DNA of 64,000 nt from an uncultured Muribaculaceae bacterium (GTDB lineage: Bacteria; Bacteroidota; Bacteroidia; Bacteroidales; Muribaculaceae). The notes beneath the pieces are model-generated. The model worked only from the letters and a program-made list of their open reading frames with translations. It was not told where the DNA came from and made no database searches. This document shows, piece after piece, positions 25,869 through 34,494 of the stretch. The stretch lies in NCBI GenBank assembly GCA_947625935.1, contig CANQQE010000005.1, forward strand, positions 82,685 through 146,684, given 5' to 3'. The translations under genes were made by a program, and so were the position numbers. The stretch's first letter is position 1; every line of letters starts with the position of its first letter.

Positions 25869-26849
25869 TTATGCGAAAAGTCCGGCGTTAAGAGCCATAT
25901 TGGTGATCCATATCCAGAGCGGGCAGAATCCTATGAACAGGATTACCGACAGGGTCAGCGACGAAGTGCCGGTCGCTACATAGGTATCATATTCATCGGC
26001 GATGATAATGCCTGAGAATGCAGGCGGCAAGGCGGCTGCCACTACAAGCATCTTGAGGTTGAGCGGATCCATGTGGAACAGCAGACCCAGAATCAGGATG
26101 ACGGCTGGCATCATCACCATCTTCAGGATAGAGCCGAGCACGGCCTGCCAGTTGATGGTGAACTTGATGGCGGCGAGGGTGATACCGGCCGAGAAAACGG
26201 CCATCGAGGCGTTGGCTTTGGCGATAAGGTCAAATGAAGGGCTGAAGTATGAAGGCCAGGGTATACCGACCACTACCCATATGACGGCGAGTATAGGTGC
26301 CCATGCCACCGGCTGCTCCAATGCGTGGATCACAGGTTTCCATGCGCTCTCTTTCTTTGTTGAACCCGGTTTTTGCTTTTCCAGCGACGCGTTCATCAGC
26401 GATAGACCGACAGGGATGCCGATAGCGTTGACGACAATGCCGACGATAGCGACCACGAGGGCCACGGAAGGAGTTGTGCCGAATATAGGCTCAAGCACTG
26501 CGAAACCAAGGAATCCGATGGTGGGAGATCCACTGATCAAGGCGCTGACAGCGGCGTCGGCGCCGGTGTTTTTCTTAAACATCCTGAACACAAAGTAGAC
26601 TATCATGAAGCAGGCCATGATGCCCACGGTCGATATGATTGTCAGTTTGATATCCTTCACCAAGTCCTCGCGTGTGGCTTGGACTATCGAAACGAACAGG
26701 GCTGCAGGTAATGCGTAGTCGAGCACAACCTTGTTGAACTTCTTCGAGTCAGCTCCTGTGAATATCCCTTTTTTGCCCGATATATAACCGGCCAGCATCA
26801 CTACGATGATAGGGACAATCGCGTATAGTATGACGTGTGAAATGTTCAT
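25869..26849 (-). CDS. AEC-family transporter, probable oxalate or dicarboxylate carrier
   Basis: The 326-residue membrane protein has about ten hydrophobic segments in two halves (IVPIIVVMLAGYISGKKG at the start; AAALPPAFSGIIIADEYD near the end). That is the pattern of the auxin efflux carrier family, which includes malonate and malate carriers. It lies 81 bases after the oxalyl-CoA decarboxylase gene in the same direction, so oxalate/formate exchange is a reasonable guess. The well-known OxlT antiporter of Oxalobacter is an MFS protein, so this would be a different solution. The substrate is inferred from context only. Confidence 0.78.
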   Translation of the reverse strand: MNISHVILYAIVPIIVVMLAGYISGKKGIFTGADSKKFNKVVLDYALPAALFVSIVQATREDLVKDIKLTIISTVGIMACFMIVYFVFRMFKKNTGADAAVSALISGSPTIGFLGFAVLEPIFGTTPSVALVVAIVGIVVNAIGIPVGLSLMNASLEKQKPGSTKKESAWKPVIHALEQPVAWAPILAVIWVVVGIPWPSYFSPSFDLIAKANASMAVFSAGITLAAIKFTINWQAVLGSILKMVMMPAVILILGLLFHMDPLNLKMLVVAAALPPAFSGIIIADEYDTYVATGTSSLTLSVILFIGFCPLWIWITNMALNAGLFA

Positions 26850-26930
26850 ATCTATATAATTTAAATAGTTGATATTTGGTTACTTGGCTGCGCCCGACGG
26901 TGCGCCGGGCGCAGGCGTGTGGATATCGCC

Positions 26931-28691
26931 TCAGACCGTGTAGTCGATAAGCGGGGTGGGGTTGAGGTATCCGATGTGTCCGCTCTCCTTGCCTGCGTCG
27001 GCGGCGAGCTGCACGTTGATGATGTTTGGCTCCTTTGAGGCGATGGCTGCCGTCAAAGCTGTCGTCAGCTCGGCGGGGGTGGTCACATAGTAGTTCTTAG
27101 CTCCGAATATTTCACCCATCTTATCGTAGCGAGCGGCGAGATCAAGTGTTGTGGGAGCGGGGTCATGTTCGATTGCGGGGTCTGTGCTGGGATTGACACC
27201 TATGTTGTTGTAGATGCCGCCGTTATTGAAGATTACCACCGTCACCGGCAGCTTGAACCTGCATATGGTGGCGAAATCCATTCCTGAGAAGCCGAAAGCC
27301 GAGTCGCCCTCTATGGCTACAACAGATTTGCCCGTGGCCACGGCTGCTCCGACAGTCGACCCCATGCCCATACCCATGATGGCCCATGTGGCGCAGTCCA
27401 CGCGGTGGCGAGGCAGAGTCATGTCGATTGCGTCGCGGGTATCATCGAGGGTGTTGGCGCCTTCGTTGATTAAAATCACGTCGGGGTTGGCCTCGATGAT
27501 GGGTTTGACAGCGCTCAACGCGCTCCAGTGGTTCATTGGCGACAGTGTGGAGGCGTCTTTCAGCCGCTGAGAGAATTTCTCGTTTTTCACCTTCGTTTCA
27601 GCTTGCAGGCCGCTGACCCAAGCGGGGTCGGCTGCGATACTCTTTCCGGCGAGTCCGGCGAGTATGGCGTCGAGCGACAGACCCATGTCGCCTACAACCG
27701 GGGCAGCGATTGGGACATTGACGTCAATCTCCTGGGGCTCGACATCAAGCTGTATGAATTTGATGGCAGGGTTCCACTTGCCATGTCCGAACGAAAGCAT
27801 CCAGTTAAGGCGCGCCCCGATAACCATGACTACATCAGCTTTCTCCATAATGGTTGAGCGACACGACAGGGCACTCAGCGGGCCGTTGTCGGGCATAAGA
27901 CCCTTGGCCATTGACATCGGCAGATAAGGGATATTGTAGGTCTCAATCAACTTTTTGATTTTGTCATCGACCTGAGCATAAGCCGCGCCCTTGCCGAGAA
28001 GCACGGCGGGGCGTTTGGCTGCGAGCAGCGTCTCTACCGCTCTGTCGACGGCGGCTTGGTTTGGAGCTACGGGCGAATATGGATCAACAGGCTCATAGAA
28101 CAATTTCTCGGCCTCCGAGGCATCCATGATTTCGGCTAACGCAGGGGTGGTCATGTCGATATACACACCTCCGGGGCGGCCGCTGACAGCGGCGCGGTAA
28201 GCGCGGGCCACCGCATTCGGGATATCCTTCGCATGGCTGCATCTGAACGCCGCTTTGACGAGCGGGCGTGCGGTGTTGAGCTGGTCAAGTTCCTCGTATG
28301 TACCCATTTTCATATCCACCATCGTCGGGTCGCTGGCACCGGATATCTGAATCATCGGGTAGCAGTTGACGGTGGCGTTGGCAGTGGCGGTCAAGCCGTT
28401 CATGAAGCCGAGCGACGACACGGTAAGCAGCACGCCGGGCGATTTCGTAAGGAACCCGTGGGTGGCGGCGGCCATGCCTGCCTGCTGTTCAAAACGGAAC
28501 CCCACGAATTTGACCCCTACTTTCTGCATCGCATAGGCGGCCTCGGTCACAGGGATGCCGACAAGGCCGTACACGGTATCAAGCCCGGTGCGTTTCAATG
28601 CCTGGGCAAGGATATACATACCTGTCACCTGTTCCGGGAAATGAGGTTTTGCCGGGGTAGCGGCGGCTGTATTTGTGGTTGTAGTAGCCAT
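26931..28691 (-). CDS. oxc: Oxalyl-CoA decarboxylase
   Basis: This thiamine-diphosphate enzyme turns oxalyl-CoA into formyl-CoA and CO2, using up a proton. Its 586 residues fit the family (about 565-570 plus an extended Ala/Thr-rich N-terminus). Seen are YGLVGIPVTEAAYAM, the TPP-activating Glu in GFRFEQQAGMAAA, the central domain and the C-terminal TPP motif GDSAFGFSGMDFATICRF...FNNGGIY. YGLVGIPVT and EQQAG distinguish oxalyl-CoA decarboxylases from acetolactate synthases. It lies downstream of the CoA-transferase gene, which supplies oxalyl-CoA. Confidence 0.93.
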   Translation of the reverse strand: MATTTTNTAAATPAKPHFPEQVTGMYILAQALKRTGLDTVYGLVGIPVTEAAYAMQKVGVKFVGFRFEQQAGMAAATHGFLTKSPGVLLTVSSLGFMNGLTATANATVNCYPMIQISGASDPTMVDMKMGTYEELDQLNTARPLVKAAFRCSHAKDIPNAVARAYRAAVSGRPGGVYIDMTTPALAEIMDASEAEKLFYEPVDPYSPVAPNQAAVDRAVETLLAAKRPAVLLGKGAAYAQVDDKIKKLIETYNIPYLPMSMAKGLMPDNGPLSALSCRSTIMEKADVVMVIGARLNWMLSFGHGKWNPAIKFIQLDVEPQEIDVNVPIAAPVVGDMGLSLDAILAGLAGKSIAADPAWVSGLQAETKVKNEKFSQRLKDASTLSPMNHWSALSAVKPIIEANPDVILINEGANTLDDTRDAIDMTLPRHRVDCATWAIMGMGMGSTVGAAVATGKSVVAIEGDSAFGFSGMDFATICRFKLPVTVVIFNNGGIYNNIGVNPSTDPAIEHDPAPTTLDLAARYDKMGEIFGAKNYYVTTPAELTTALTAAIASKEPNIINVQLAADAGKESGHIGYLNPTPLIDYTV

Positions 28692-28738
28692 ATTTTATTG
28701 TTTTAAATTAAAATTTATAAATATGTCGTAGTTTAAAG

Positions 28739-28792
28739 AAAGGCTTGCCGATTGATGAGCTATCAAGATGCTACAGCAACCTGCAAGCCTTT
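28739..28792 (-). terminator. Inverted repeat between frc and oxc
   Basis: AAAGGCTTGC (28739-28748) is mirrored exactly by GCAAGCCTTT (28783-28792) with a 34-base loop. On the minus strand the stem ends in CTTTCTTT. It may partly terminate or protect the mRNA end after frc. Confidence 0.4.
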
Positions 28793-28828
28793 TATGTCTG
28801 ATTGATGCGTGTTCGGTCGCTTGAACCG

Positions 28829-30133
28829 TTATTTGGCCGGAGCGGCCGGTTTAGGCATCGGGGCGGTGGTTCCGTTAGCGGCGAACGATGCTATCTGTTC
28901 GTCGGTGTAACCGATACCTTTAAGCACTTCGGCAGTGTTGCCTCCGAGGGTCGGGCAGGGGCCGTAGGTCGGCTGGTAGTTGGAAATTGTGAACGGACAA
29001 CCGACGGTGACAAATTCACCCACCTTGCCTCCCTGGTTGATTTTGACGAGTGTGTTTCCGTCATATAGGCTCTGGTCATCCATTATTTCCTTGGTGCTCA
29101 ACACCGGTGCTACAGGCACTCCGTAAGGAGCGAGTGCCTTGACAACGTCAAATTTTGACTTGTTGATACAGAACCCCTGAATACGTTTGATGATTTCGTC
29201 TTTGTGACGGTCGCGGGCGTCTGCCGTGTTGAAATCCGGATTGGTGAGCCAGTCCTCAAATCCAAGTGCCTTGCACGCCTTCTCAAAGTCTTTGGCTCCG
29301 CGTTGCAGTATGACGTAGGCATAGGCGTTGGGGTCAGTTTCCCAGCCAAGACATTTGTAAGTCCATCCGAGCACGCCTGAGCCTTCGGTATTGCCTGAAC
29401 GGGGTACGAAATCAGGGAATTTCTCGTTAGGATACTGCGGGAATTGTGTCAGATAACCGATTTTGTCGAGTGTGAGCTGGTCGCGCGTCTTGATACGGCA
29501 AAGATTAAGACAAGCGTTGTGCATCGACTGGTAGACAAACGAGCCTTCGCCTGTTTTCTCGCGCTGCATCAATGCGGCCAAAAGACCGATCAGCAGGTGC
29601 ATACCTGTGTTTGAGTCGCCAAGGGCGGCGCCGCTCTGGGTAGGGATGTTATATTCGCCTGAATACCATCCGGTGGTTGATGCGGCCGCTGCGGTGACCT
29701 GCGCGATAGGTTCGTAAGCCTTTAGGTCTTTATACTGCGATGTAACAGGGAATCCCTTGATTGTGCCGTAGATACATCTTGGGTTGAGCTGATGGACTAC
29801 TTCCCAACTGAATCCGAGCTTATCCATGGCTCCCGGGTGAAGATTTTCTACGAATATATCAGCCCCTTTGATCAGTTTGGTAAGGATTTCCTTGCCGTCA
29901 GGTGTAGCTGCGTCAAGTGTCAGCGATTTTTTATCTGAGTTTAACTGAAGAAAATAGTAGGACGGACAGTCCGGGTCAAATTGTAATTCATTACGGGTCG
30001 CGTCGCCTGAACCGGGACGTTCGATTTTGATGACATCCGCGCCGAGCCATGCGAGCATTTGCGTACATGACGGACCTGATTGCACACTTGTGAAGTCAAC
30101 CACTTTGATGCCTTGTAATGGAGCTGTGTTCAT
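28829..30133 (-). CDS. frc: Formyl-CoA:oxalate CoA-transferase
   Basis: This class III CoA-transferase swaps CoA from formyl-CoA to oxalate, starting the oxalate cycle completed by oxalyl-CoA decarboxylase. At 434 residues it fits Frc (about 428). Seen are the N-terminal GIKVVDFTSVQSGPSCTQML, GADVIKIERPGSGD and the catalytic Asp in AALGDSNTGMHLLIG. YGTIKGFP and the Frc-type late Gly-rich block are also present. The C-terminus has an Ala/Pro/Lys tail. An AAGGAGG ribosome-binding site precedes the ATG, unusual for this phylum, where the later genes of the unit lack one. It is the first gene of frc-oxc-carrier. Confidence 0.93.
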   Translation of the reverse strand: MNTAPLQGIKVVDFTSVQSGPSCTQMLAWLGADVIKIERPGSGDATRNELQFDPDCPSYYFLQLNSDKKSLTLDAATPDGKEILTKLIKGADIFVENLHPGAMDKLGFSWEVVHQLNPRCIYGTIKGFPVTSQYKDLKAYEPIAQVTAAAASTTGWYSGEYNIPTQSGAALGDSNTGMHLLIGLLAALMQREKTGEGSFVYQSMHNACLNLCRIKTRDQLTLDKIGYLTQFPQYPNEKFPDFVPRSGNTEGSGVLGWTYKCLGWETDPNAYAYVILQRGAKDFEKACKALGFEDWLTNPDFNTADARDRHKDEIIKRIQGFCINKSKFDVVKALAPYGVPVAPVLSTKEIMDDQSLYDGNTLVKINQGGKVGEFVTVGCPFTISNYQPTYGPCPTLGGNTAEVLKGIGYTDEQIASFAANGTTAPMPKPAAPAK

Positions 30134-30140
30134 TGTTTTA

Positions 30141-30147
30141 CCTCCTT
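30141..30147 (-). promoter_or_regulatory. Perfect Shine-Dalgarno of frc
   Basis: Minus-strand AAGGAGG lies 7 bases before the frc ATG. Bacteroidetes genes rarely show this; neither oxc nor the carrier gene has one. It fixes the start and may hint at foreign origin or high expression. Confidence 0.7.
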
Positions 30148-30241
30148 GAAAATTTTGGTTAGTATTTTTTTAGTTCTTTCTTTTAAATCGATTTCTCAAT
30201 TCCATTGTCGCCATGTTGATTAGCTTTGTCGGCAACTGTTT

Positions 30242-30273
30242 CAAAATTAACAACAACTTTATCCTGAAAAAGT
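30242..30273 (-). promoter_or_regulatory. Possible promoter of the oxalate operon
   Basis: TAATTTTG at 30242-30249 fits the -7 consensus and a TTTT at about 30270-30273 is a weak -33 element 20 bases upstream. The leader to frc would be about 100 bases. Confidence 0.35.
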
Positions 30274-30304
30274 TGATAGCGGCGTGATAACCGGCGTTAA
30301 CGAC

Positions 30305-30334
30305 AAAGGGCCGCGCTTCGGTGCGCGGCCCTTT
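30305..30334 (-). terminator. Strong terminator after the CotH gene
   Basis: AAAGGGCCGCGC and GCGCGGCCCTTT form a perfect 12-bp stem with a 6-base loop, 25 bases past the CotH stop at 30359. Confidence 0.7.
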
Positions 30335-30358
30335 GGGCTATTGGAGGTGTTTCCTTTT

Positions 30359-32257
30359 TTATCGGTAAAGTTCTTTTGTGGTGTTTTCTCCGCGGGCCAC
30401 TATGTAGATGTTTCCGGCCGCGGGTGTGCTGACTTTCATACCTTGCAGGTTATAATAGACGGGAGTTGTGTTGTTGCCGTCGGCTACAACATCTTCCACG
30501 CCGGTAACATATGGAGGTAGGGCAGCGGCGGGTGTGTTGTCGCGAGCCGGCTCGTTATAGGGGCCGCCGACGGTGTAGTCCCCGAATTGTGATTTAAGCC
30601 AGTTGATTTTGTCGTTCAGGTGATTCAACACTGTAGACTTCCGTTGTTCCATATCGGTGTTGTCCACAACCGGAGAGGCGACGTCTGAGTTGGGAAGAGG
30701 CTGGTCTTTCCAACGTTTACGGTCGGCTTTGGCTGCCGCGGCTATGTGGCTCACATAGGCGTCGATGTCATCGGTCAGGCCGTTATATCCGTTGCTCATG
30801 AACCACTTCCAAGTCTCCTTGACTTTCTCGTTGAACTTGTTGTTGAGTCTCAGCGACGGAATCCATGTGTTGCCAAAAGGCGAATTGTTGTAGAAGAAAT
30901 CATTGGTGCTTCCGTTGAAACCGTTGCCGCAGTCCCACAAGGGTGAGAAATGCCATTTCTGGTCGGATCCTCGGTCGCGGAACATATAGGTCGAGCCATG
31001 ATATGATTCTGTGTGCGAGATAATCTCCTCTACAATATAGTAACGGACGGCATCGTCAAGATCCATGTAGCCCCAGAGGTTGTCACTGTTTTCTCCGATG
31101 AGGTCGTTCATTGCGGTGAACTGGTCTTTGACGAAACGATATTGCAGGTCTGAATAGATTTCGGGGGTGTCAAATGTGATTCGCAGCATATCCTTGTAGC
31201 AGGGAGCCTGACCTTTTTCCTCCATTCTGATTTGGTTTTCCTCGTCATAGTTGTCGAGCTCTATCAGATAGCCGCCAGAAGCGAGATTGGGGTCGCTGAC
31301 GTTGTCGTCAAGCTCAATGATGGGCACGCGGCCGTCGCCGATGCGTATCGACTCGGTAAGGAAGTAAAGACCGCGGTAGTCACCGTTGATCACAACTTCG
31401 ATTGGCTGTTGTCCGGGAGTCCAAGGGAGGCCAATGCGCTTGCCGAGATTGAATCCCGTGAAGTTGCGCAGGTAACCCTTGTTGTCGTCGGCATGGGCCA
31501 ATATGGCGTAATGTTTGCTCTTTTCTGGAGTGAGACCGAGCATATTCTGTTTTTTGGCGAGTTTCAGCTTGAACGGCTTTTTAGAGAAACCTATGCGGGT
31601 GTAGTTTCCGCGAGCCTTTATCTCAAGCGGAAGCGGGGCATCGGCAGAACCTATTGACTTTGCGCCCTCGGCTTCCATCCATTCGCAGCCGTTCAGGTCG
31701 AGCCAGTATTCTCCGGCGAAATAGTTTTTGTGAGACAGGTCTTTGTCGATAATCTCGTTATTGTAGCTTCCGTCCGCGTTTTTGACATTGATATATAGCA
31801 CGGGCAGGGTGCCTGAAATTCCACTGGGTTGTGGAGCTATTCCGTTGACGGTGAATGTTATTGGGGTGAATGTGTCAAAGCCGTTTTCGAGCGAGAGGTT
31901 AAACGAGATTGTGACGTCGGTCAGATTGTTGGCGTTGAGGTTCTGGCCGTAGGCTATTCCATCGATTATTTCAGATGCGCTTATGACTACATCGGTGGTA
32001 GCGCCGCCGTAATTATAAGTCCATTCAGAACTGCTGATTTTAAATTTACCGTTAATCGACGGCAAGGTGATTGTGTAGTTGTCACCGTCGCGGGTGAAGC
32101 GATGGTCGTCATAACAACCCCAGTTGGCGCCTATGTCCGAGCCGCGGACATACATCACCGGGTGGTTGCTGTCATCCATCTGGTCGTTGGCGGCCGACAT
32201 CGTCAATGATGCGAATCCAACGACGCTCATGACGACATAGCGAAATAAATTTGTCAT
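30359..32257 (-). CDS. Secreted CotH kinase-domain protein
   Basis: The 632-residue protein has a signal peptide ending near SLTMSA and a starch-binding-like N-terminal beta domain (YVRGSDIGANWG, FKISSSEWTY). The CotH kinase domain (about 165-500) shows IKARGNYTRIGFSKKPFKLKL, LRNFTGFNLGKRI, GGYLIELDNYDEEN and FSPLWDCGNGF. CotH proteins are atypical kinases of spore coats in Firmicutes; in Bacteroidales they are common secreted proteins of unknown target. The end VYYNLQGMKVSTPAAGNIYI followed by a short basic tail is a C-terminal signature common in Prevotella- and Muribaculum-like secreted proteins. It is a single-gene unit between a good promoter and a strong terminator. Confidence 0.85.
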   Translation of the reverse strand: MTNLFRYVVMSVVGFASLTMSAANDQMDDSNHPVMYVRGSDIGANWGCYDDHRFTRDGDNYTITLPSINGKFKISSSEWTYNYGGATTDVVISASEIIDGIAYGQNLNANNLTDVTISFNLSLENGFDTFTPITFTVNGIAPQPSGISGTLPVLYINVKNADGSYNNEIIDKDLSHKNYFAGEYWLDLNGCEWMEAEGAKSIGSADAPLPLEIKARGNYTRIGFSKKPFKLKLAKKQNMLGLTPEKSKHYAILAHADDNKGYLRNFTGFNLGKRIGLPWTPGQQPIEVVINGDYRGLYFLTESIRIGDGRVPIIELDDNVSDPNLASGGYLIELDNYDEENQIRMEEKGQAPCYKDMLRITFDTPEIYSDLQYRFVKDQFTAMNDLIGENSDNLWGYMDLDDAVRYYIVEEIISHTESYHGSTYMFRDRGSDQKWHFSPLWDCGNGFNGSTNDFFYNNSPFGNTWIPSLRLNNKFNEKVKETWKWFMSNGYNGLTDDIDAYVSHIAAAAKADRKRWKDQPLPNSDVASPVVDNTDMEQRKSTVLNHLNDKINWLKSQFGDYTVGGPYNEPARDNTPAAALPPYVTGVEDVVADGNNTTPVYYNLQGMKVSTPAAGNIYIVARGENTTKELYR

Positions 32258-32352
32258 TTTAGATCGGTTTGGTATTGATAATAAGTTTAACTTTTAGACT
32301 ACGTTGATTTTTGCTATAAGAATCATACTGCAGGTGTGTTTGCACTGCCCTG

Positions 32353-32384
32353 CAAAAGTAATCATTATTATCAAAATACACAAA
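32353..32384 (-). promoter_or_regulatory. Promoter of the CotH gene
   Basis: TTTG at 32381-32384 and TACTTTTG (TAnnTTTG) at 32353-32360 on the minus strand are exactly 20 bases apart. The leader would be about 88 bases. Confidence 0.6.
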
Positions 32385-32425
32385 TTAGATGACAAATTGC
32401 TATTATGGACGCCAATTCCATACGT

Positions 32426-32581
32426 TTAATCTTTTGGCGCGACTGGGGTGGCTTTGGTCATATTGTTTCCCAGCACTTCCGGGGTCAGTTTGGTGTGTTT
32501 CCCGGAAAAATGTATCTTATTGAGTTGCAATGGCGTCAGCACAGTAGCCGTTTTAAGCTCGGGTCGTTTAATAATCTTCAT
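32426..32581 (-). CDS. 51-residue peptide overlapping the C39-VKOR gene
   Basis: An ATG at 32581 opens a 51-codon frame that overlaps the end of the C39-VKOR gene by 14 bases, as in a coupled operon. It reads MKIIKRPELKTATVLTPLQL and continues NKIHFSGKHTKLTPEVLGN, ending VAPKD and TAA. The first 20 residues, basic then alternating hydrophobic (LxTATVLTPLQLN), resemble leader regions of small secreted or processed peptides of Bacteroidetes, but there is no Gly-Gly and no Cys. Its place after a thioredoxin and a C39-like/VKOR protein suggests a peptide handled by them, or a small conserved protein of other use. Function unknown. Confidence 0.5.
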   Translation of the reverse strand: MKIIKRPELKTATVLTPLQLNKIHFSGKHTKLTPEVLGNNMTKATPVAPKD

Positions 32582-33590
32582 CGGGTTGTGGCGTTTTTAT
32601 CTTTTGATCAAAATGTGGCAATACCTTGTTGAGCGCGAGAAGCGTGGTCAGATAGGTGGCGCACAGCACGAAAAATTCTATGCGCAACGGGAATATCCCA
32701 TTAAGCCATCCCCCGCCGAGATAGCAGAAAAACAGCAGCCACAGCGTGGCCTGGACGCTCACACAAAGTGTGCACCAAACCTTGGCTCTGAACTTCTGAT
32801 ACCAGATGCTCCAGAATGTGAAGGGCAGACACATCACATTGCAGGCGGCAAGATAACATATCCATTGGGGAAACATAAGCAACGTCAACAGGCTCACCGT
32901 GAAATATGAAAACCCCACTTCGCTCCAGCCGAATATGCCGAAAAATTTCGACGCCTTCATCTCCAACACGCTGTCGCATCCTCCCGCCTGAAGCACGCCG
33001 CACACTGCGTCGGCTGTACGGTTTTTCATTCCCGATGATTTTTGCACGAGAAGGTATGTGAGATATATGCCGCCGATGTTAAATAGCGTCAGTGCTATAG
33101 TCGACCAGTCGGCATACAAATGGTTAGATATGAACAGATAGAGGAATAGTGCCACAACCCCGAGTGTGAGAATCCACTGTTTGGCCTTTCCGATTATCTC
33201 CGTGCGGCGGTGTGACAGATAGTGCGGCTCGATTGATCGCCGGGTGGGGAACGCCATCATCACAAATCCGTTCCACACGTCGGCAAATTCGTCACGGCTC
33301 ATTCGCTCAAGCACTCCCTCCGTGAGATAGTTCACCCCTTCGCTGTCGATAGCGGTAACGATGATGAAACCTTTGCCGGTTTGGGCCAGAAACGGTGGGG
33401 CTATTTTATCTACCTCACTTTTGTCGCCGAGAGTTACCCCTTGACTGTCAATGCCGTAACGTTGCAATAGCTTTGAGAACCCAAACATTGACCGGAACGG
33501 CATCGTGTGAAACTGTTCGTTGGCGTAGTCAAGAGTGTGGGGTACCTCAAGCAGATTAAGCAGGTCGTTGAATGCGGTGGTCTCTTTCAT
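32568..33590 (-). CDS. C39-peptidase-like / VKOR fusion membrane protein
   Basis: The 340-residue protein has an N-terminal C39-like domain (1-125) followed by a five-helix vitamin K epoxide reductase-like domain. The VKOR part has the loop cysteine pair in CGVLQAGGCDS and the membrane active site WCTLC (C273, C276), so it could oxidise thiols and make disulfides through quinone. The C39-like part lacks the usual DCG catalytic block (here LDYANEQFHTMPFRSM), as in known C39-VKOR fusions of Bacteroidetes, and probably binds rather than cuts. A thioredoxin-like gene lies 28 bases upstream and is the likely partner in disulfide formation. Confidence 0.8.
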   Translation of the reverse strand: MKETTAFNDLLNLLEVPHTLDYANEQFHTMPFRSMFGFSKLLQRYGIDSQGVTLGDKSEVDKIAPPFLAQTGKGFIIVTAIDSEGVNYLTEGVLERMSRDEFADVWNGFVMMAFPTRRSIEPHYLSHRRTEIIGKAKQWILTLGVVALFLYLFISNHLYADWSTIALTLFNIGGIYLTYLLVQKSSGMKNRTADAVCGVLQAGGCDSVLEMKASKFFGIFGWSEVGFSYFTVSLLTLLMFPQWICYLAACNVMCLPFTFWSIWYQKFRAKVWCTLCVSVQATLWLLFFCYLGGGWLNGIFPLRIEFFVLCATYLTTLLALNKVLPHFDQKIKTPQPDEDY

Positions 33591-33618
33591 GACAGCGGGA
33601 GCGTTGGTTATGGTTTTG

Positions 33619-33912
33619 TCAGATAAACGATTCTACCTTGCTTAGTAGCATTTCACCGTCTATTTCGCCGGTGTGCCTCCACGCTTCCGTTCCATCTACA
33701 TAAATCAGGAAAGTCGGAATTGATTTCACCCCGGCGATTTCTGAACTGCGGTTATGGGTATCAATGTCGTATTGGTAGACGGGAACTCGCCCTTCAAGCA
33801 ACTCCTTAACCTCATCGACTATAGGCATCATGCGTTGGCAGTGAGGGCACCATGAAGCGTAAAACTCAACTAATACTACCCGGTCACTTTTGATGGCGTC
33901 TTGAAAGTTCAT
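33619..33912 (-). CDS. Thioredoxin-family protein
   Basis: This 97-residue thioredoxin domain has the active site YASWCPHCQRM (CPHC, as in oxidising DsbA-like proteins rather than CGPC) and the cis-Pro in KSIPTFLIY. It has no signal peptide, so the annotated form is cytosolic unless it starts elsewhere. It is followed by the C39-VKOR fusion and the small peptide gene on the same strand. CPHC next to VKOR points to a disulfide-related job rather than general reduction; that is inference. Confidence 0.9.
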   Translation of the reverse strand: MNFQDAIKSDRVVLVEFYASWCPHCQRMMPIVDEVKELLEGRVPVYQYDIDTHNRSSEIAGVKSIPTFLIYVDGTEAWRHTGEIDGEMLLSKVESFI

Positions 33913-34005
33913 AGCTGATAAATTTTATTATTACTATCTTACAAACGCTACCGCCGCTTGAGGGTTCAGACCTTAATATTTTTTAGTCCATGGCGCATAA
34001 CTAAA

Positions 34006-34043
34006 GCCGCACCGTTACCCTCTGCAGGTAAGCCGGTGCGGTC
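34006..34043 (-). terminator. Terminator after the DUF805 gene
   Basis: GACCGCACCGGCTTACC and GGTAACGGTGCGGC (minus strand) pair with small bulges around a 7-base loop, followed by TTTAGTT. It lies 33 bases past the stop at 34076. Confidence 0.55.
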
Positions 34044-34075
34044 TTAAAATATGCTTTAAGAAGCTCTTTAGCCGA

Positions 34076-34432
34076 TTAATAGGCGTTGATGTTGTTGTCC
34101 GGAACTTCGCCGTACTGGTTGGTGTGGGGTTCGCTGGGTTTTACGGCCCAGATAATCCAGATAATCCAGCCGACGAGCGGGATAAGGTTAATCAGCCAAT
34201 AGGCACCGCTTTTACCGGTATCGTGCATTCTGCGCCAGGATACGGCGAGAAACGGCACTACGGCCAAGATGCCGACGAACGGAATGAAATTCAGAATAAA
34301 GAAGGCTAAGAAAAACCACCAGTATTCGGTCATCGACGCACGGCCGGTGAATGTCGCGTAAAGCATGAAGCAACGCTTGATCGCATCCCAAAATCCCATA
34401 TTCTGGGTTGCTGCGGGTACATTAGAATCCAT
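34076..34432 (-). CDS. DUF805 small membrane protein
   Basis: This 118-residue inner-membrane protein matches the DUF805 family: FTGRASMTEYWWFFLAFFIL, the VSWRRMHDTGKSGAYWLINL block and the terminal WIIWAVKPSEPHTNQYG. It has three to four membrane helices. The family is widespread and of unknown function. It is monocistronic by spacing, with its own terminator. Confidence 0.88.
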   Translation of the reverse strand: MDSNVPAATQNMGFWDAIKRCFMLYATFTGRASMTEYWWFFLAFFILNFIPFVGILAVVPFLAVSWRRMHDTGKSGAYWLINLIPLVGWIIWIIWAVKPSEPHTNQYGEVPDNNINAY

Positions 34433-34494
34433 AATCTTTTAGCTTTTAAATTTGCACAAATGTGACTTGTGTTGGCGAAATTATGAAAATAATT

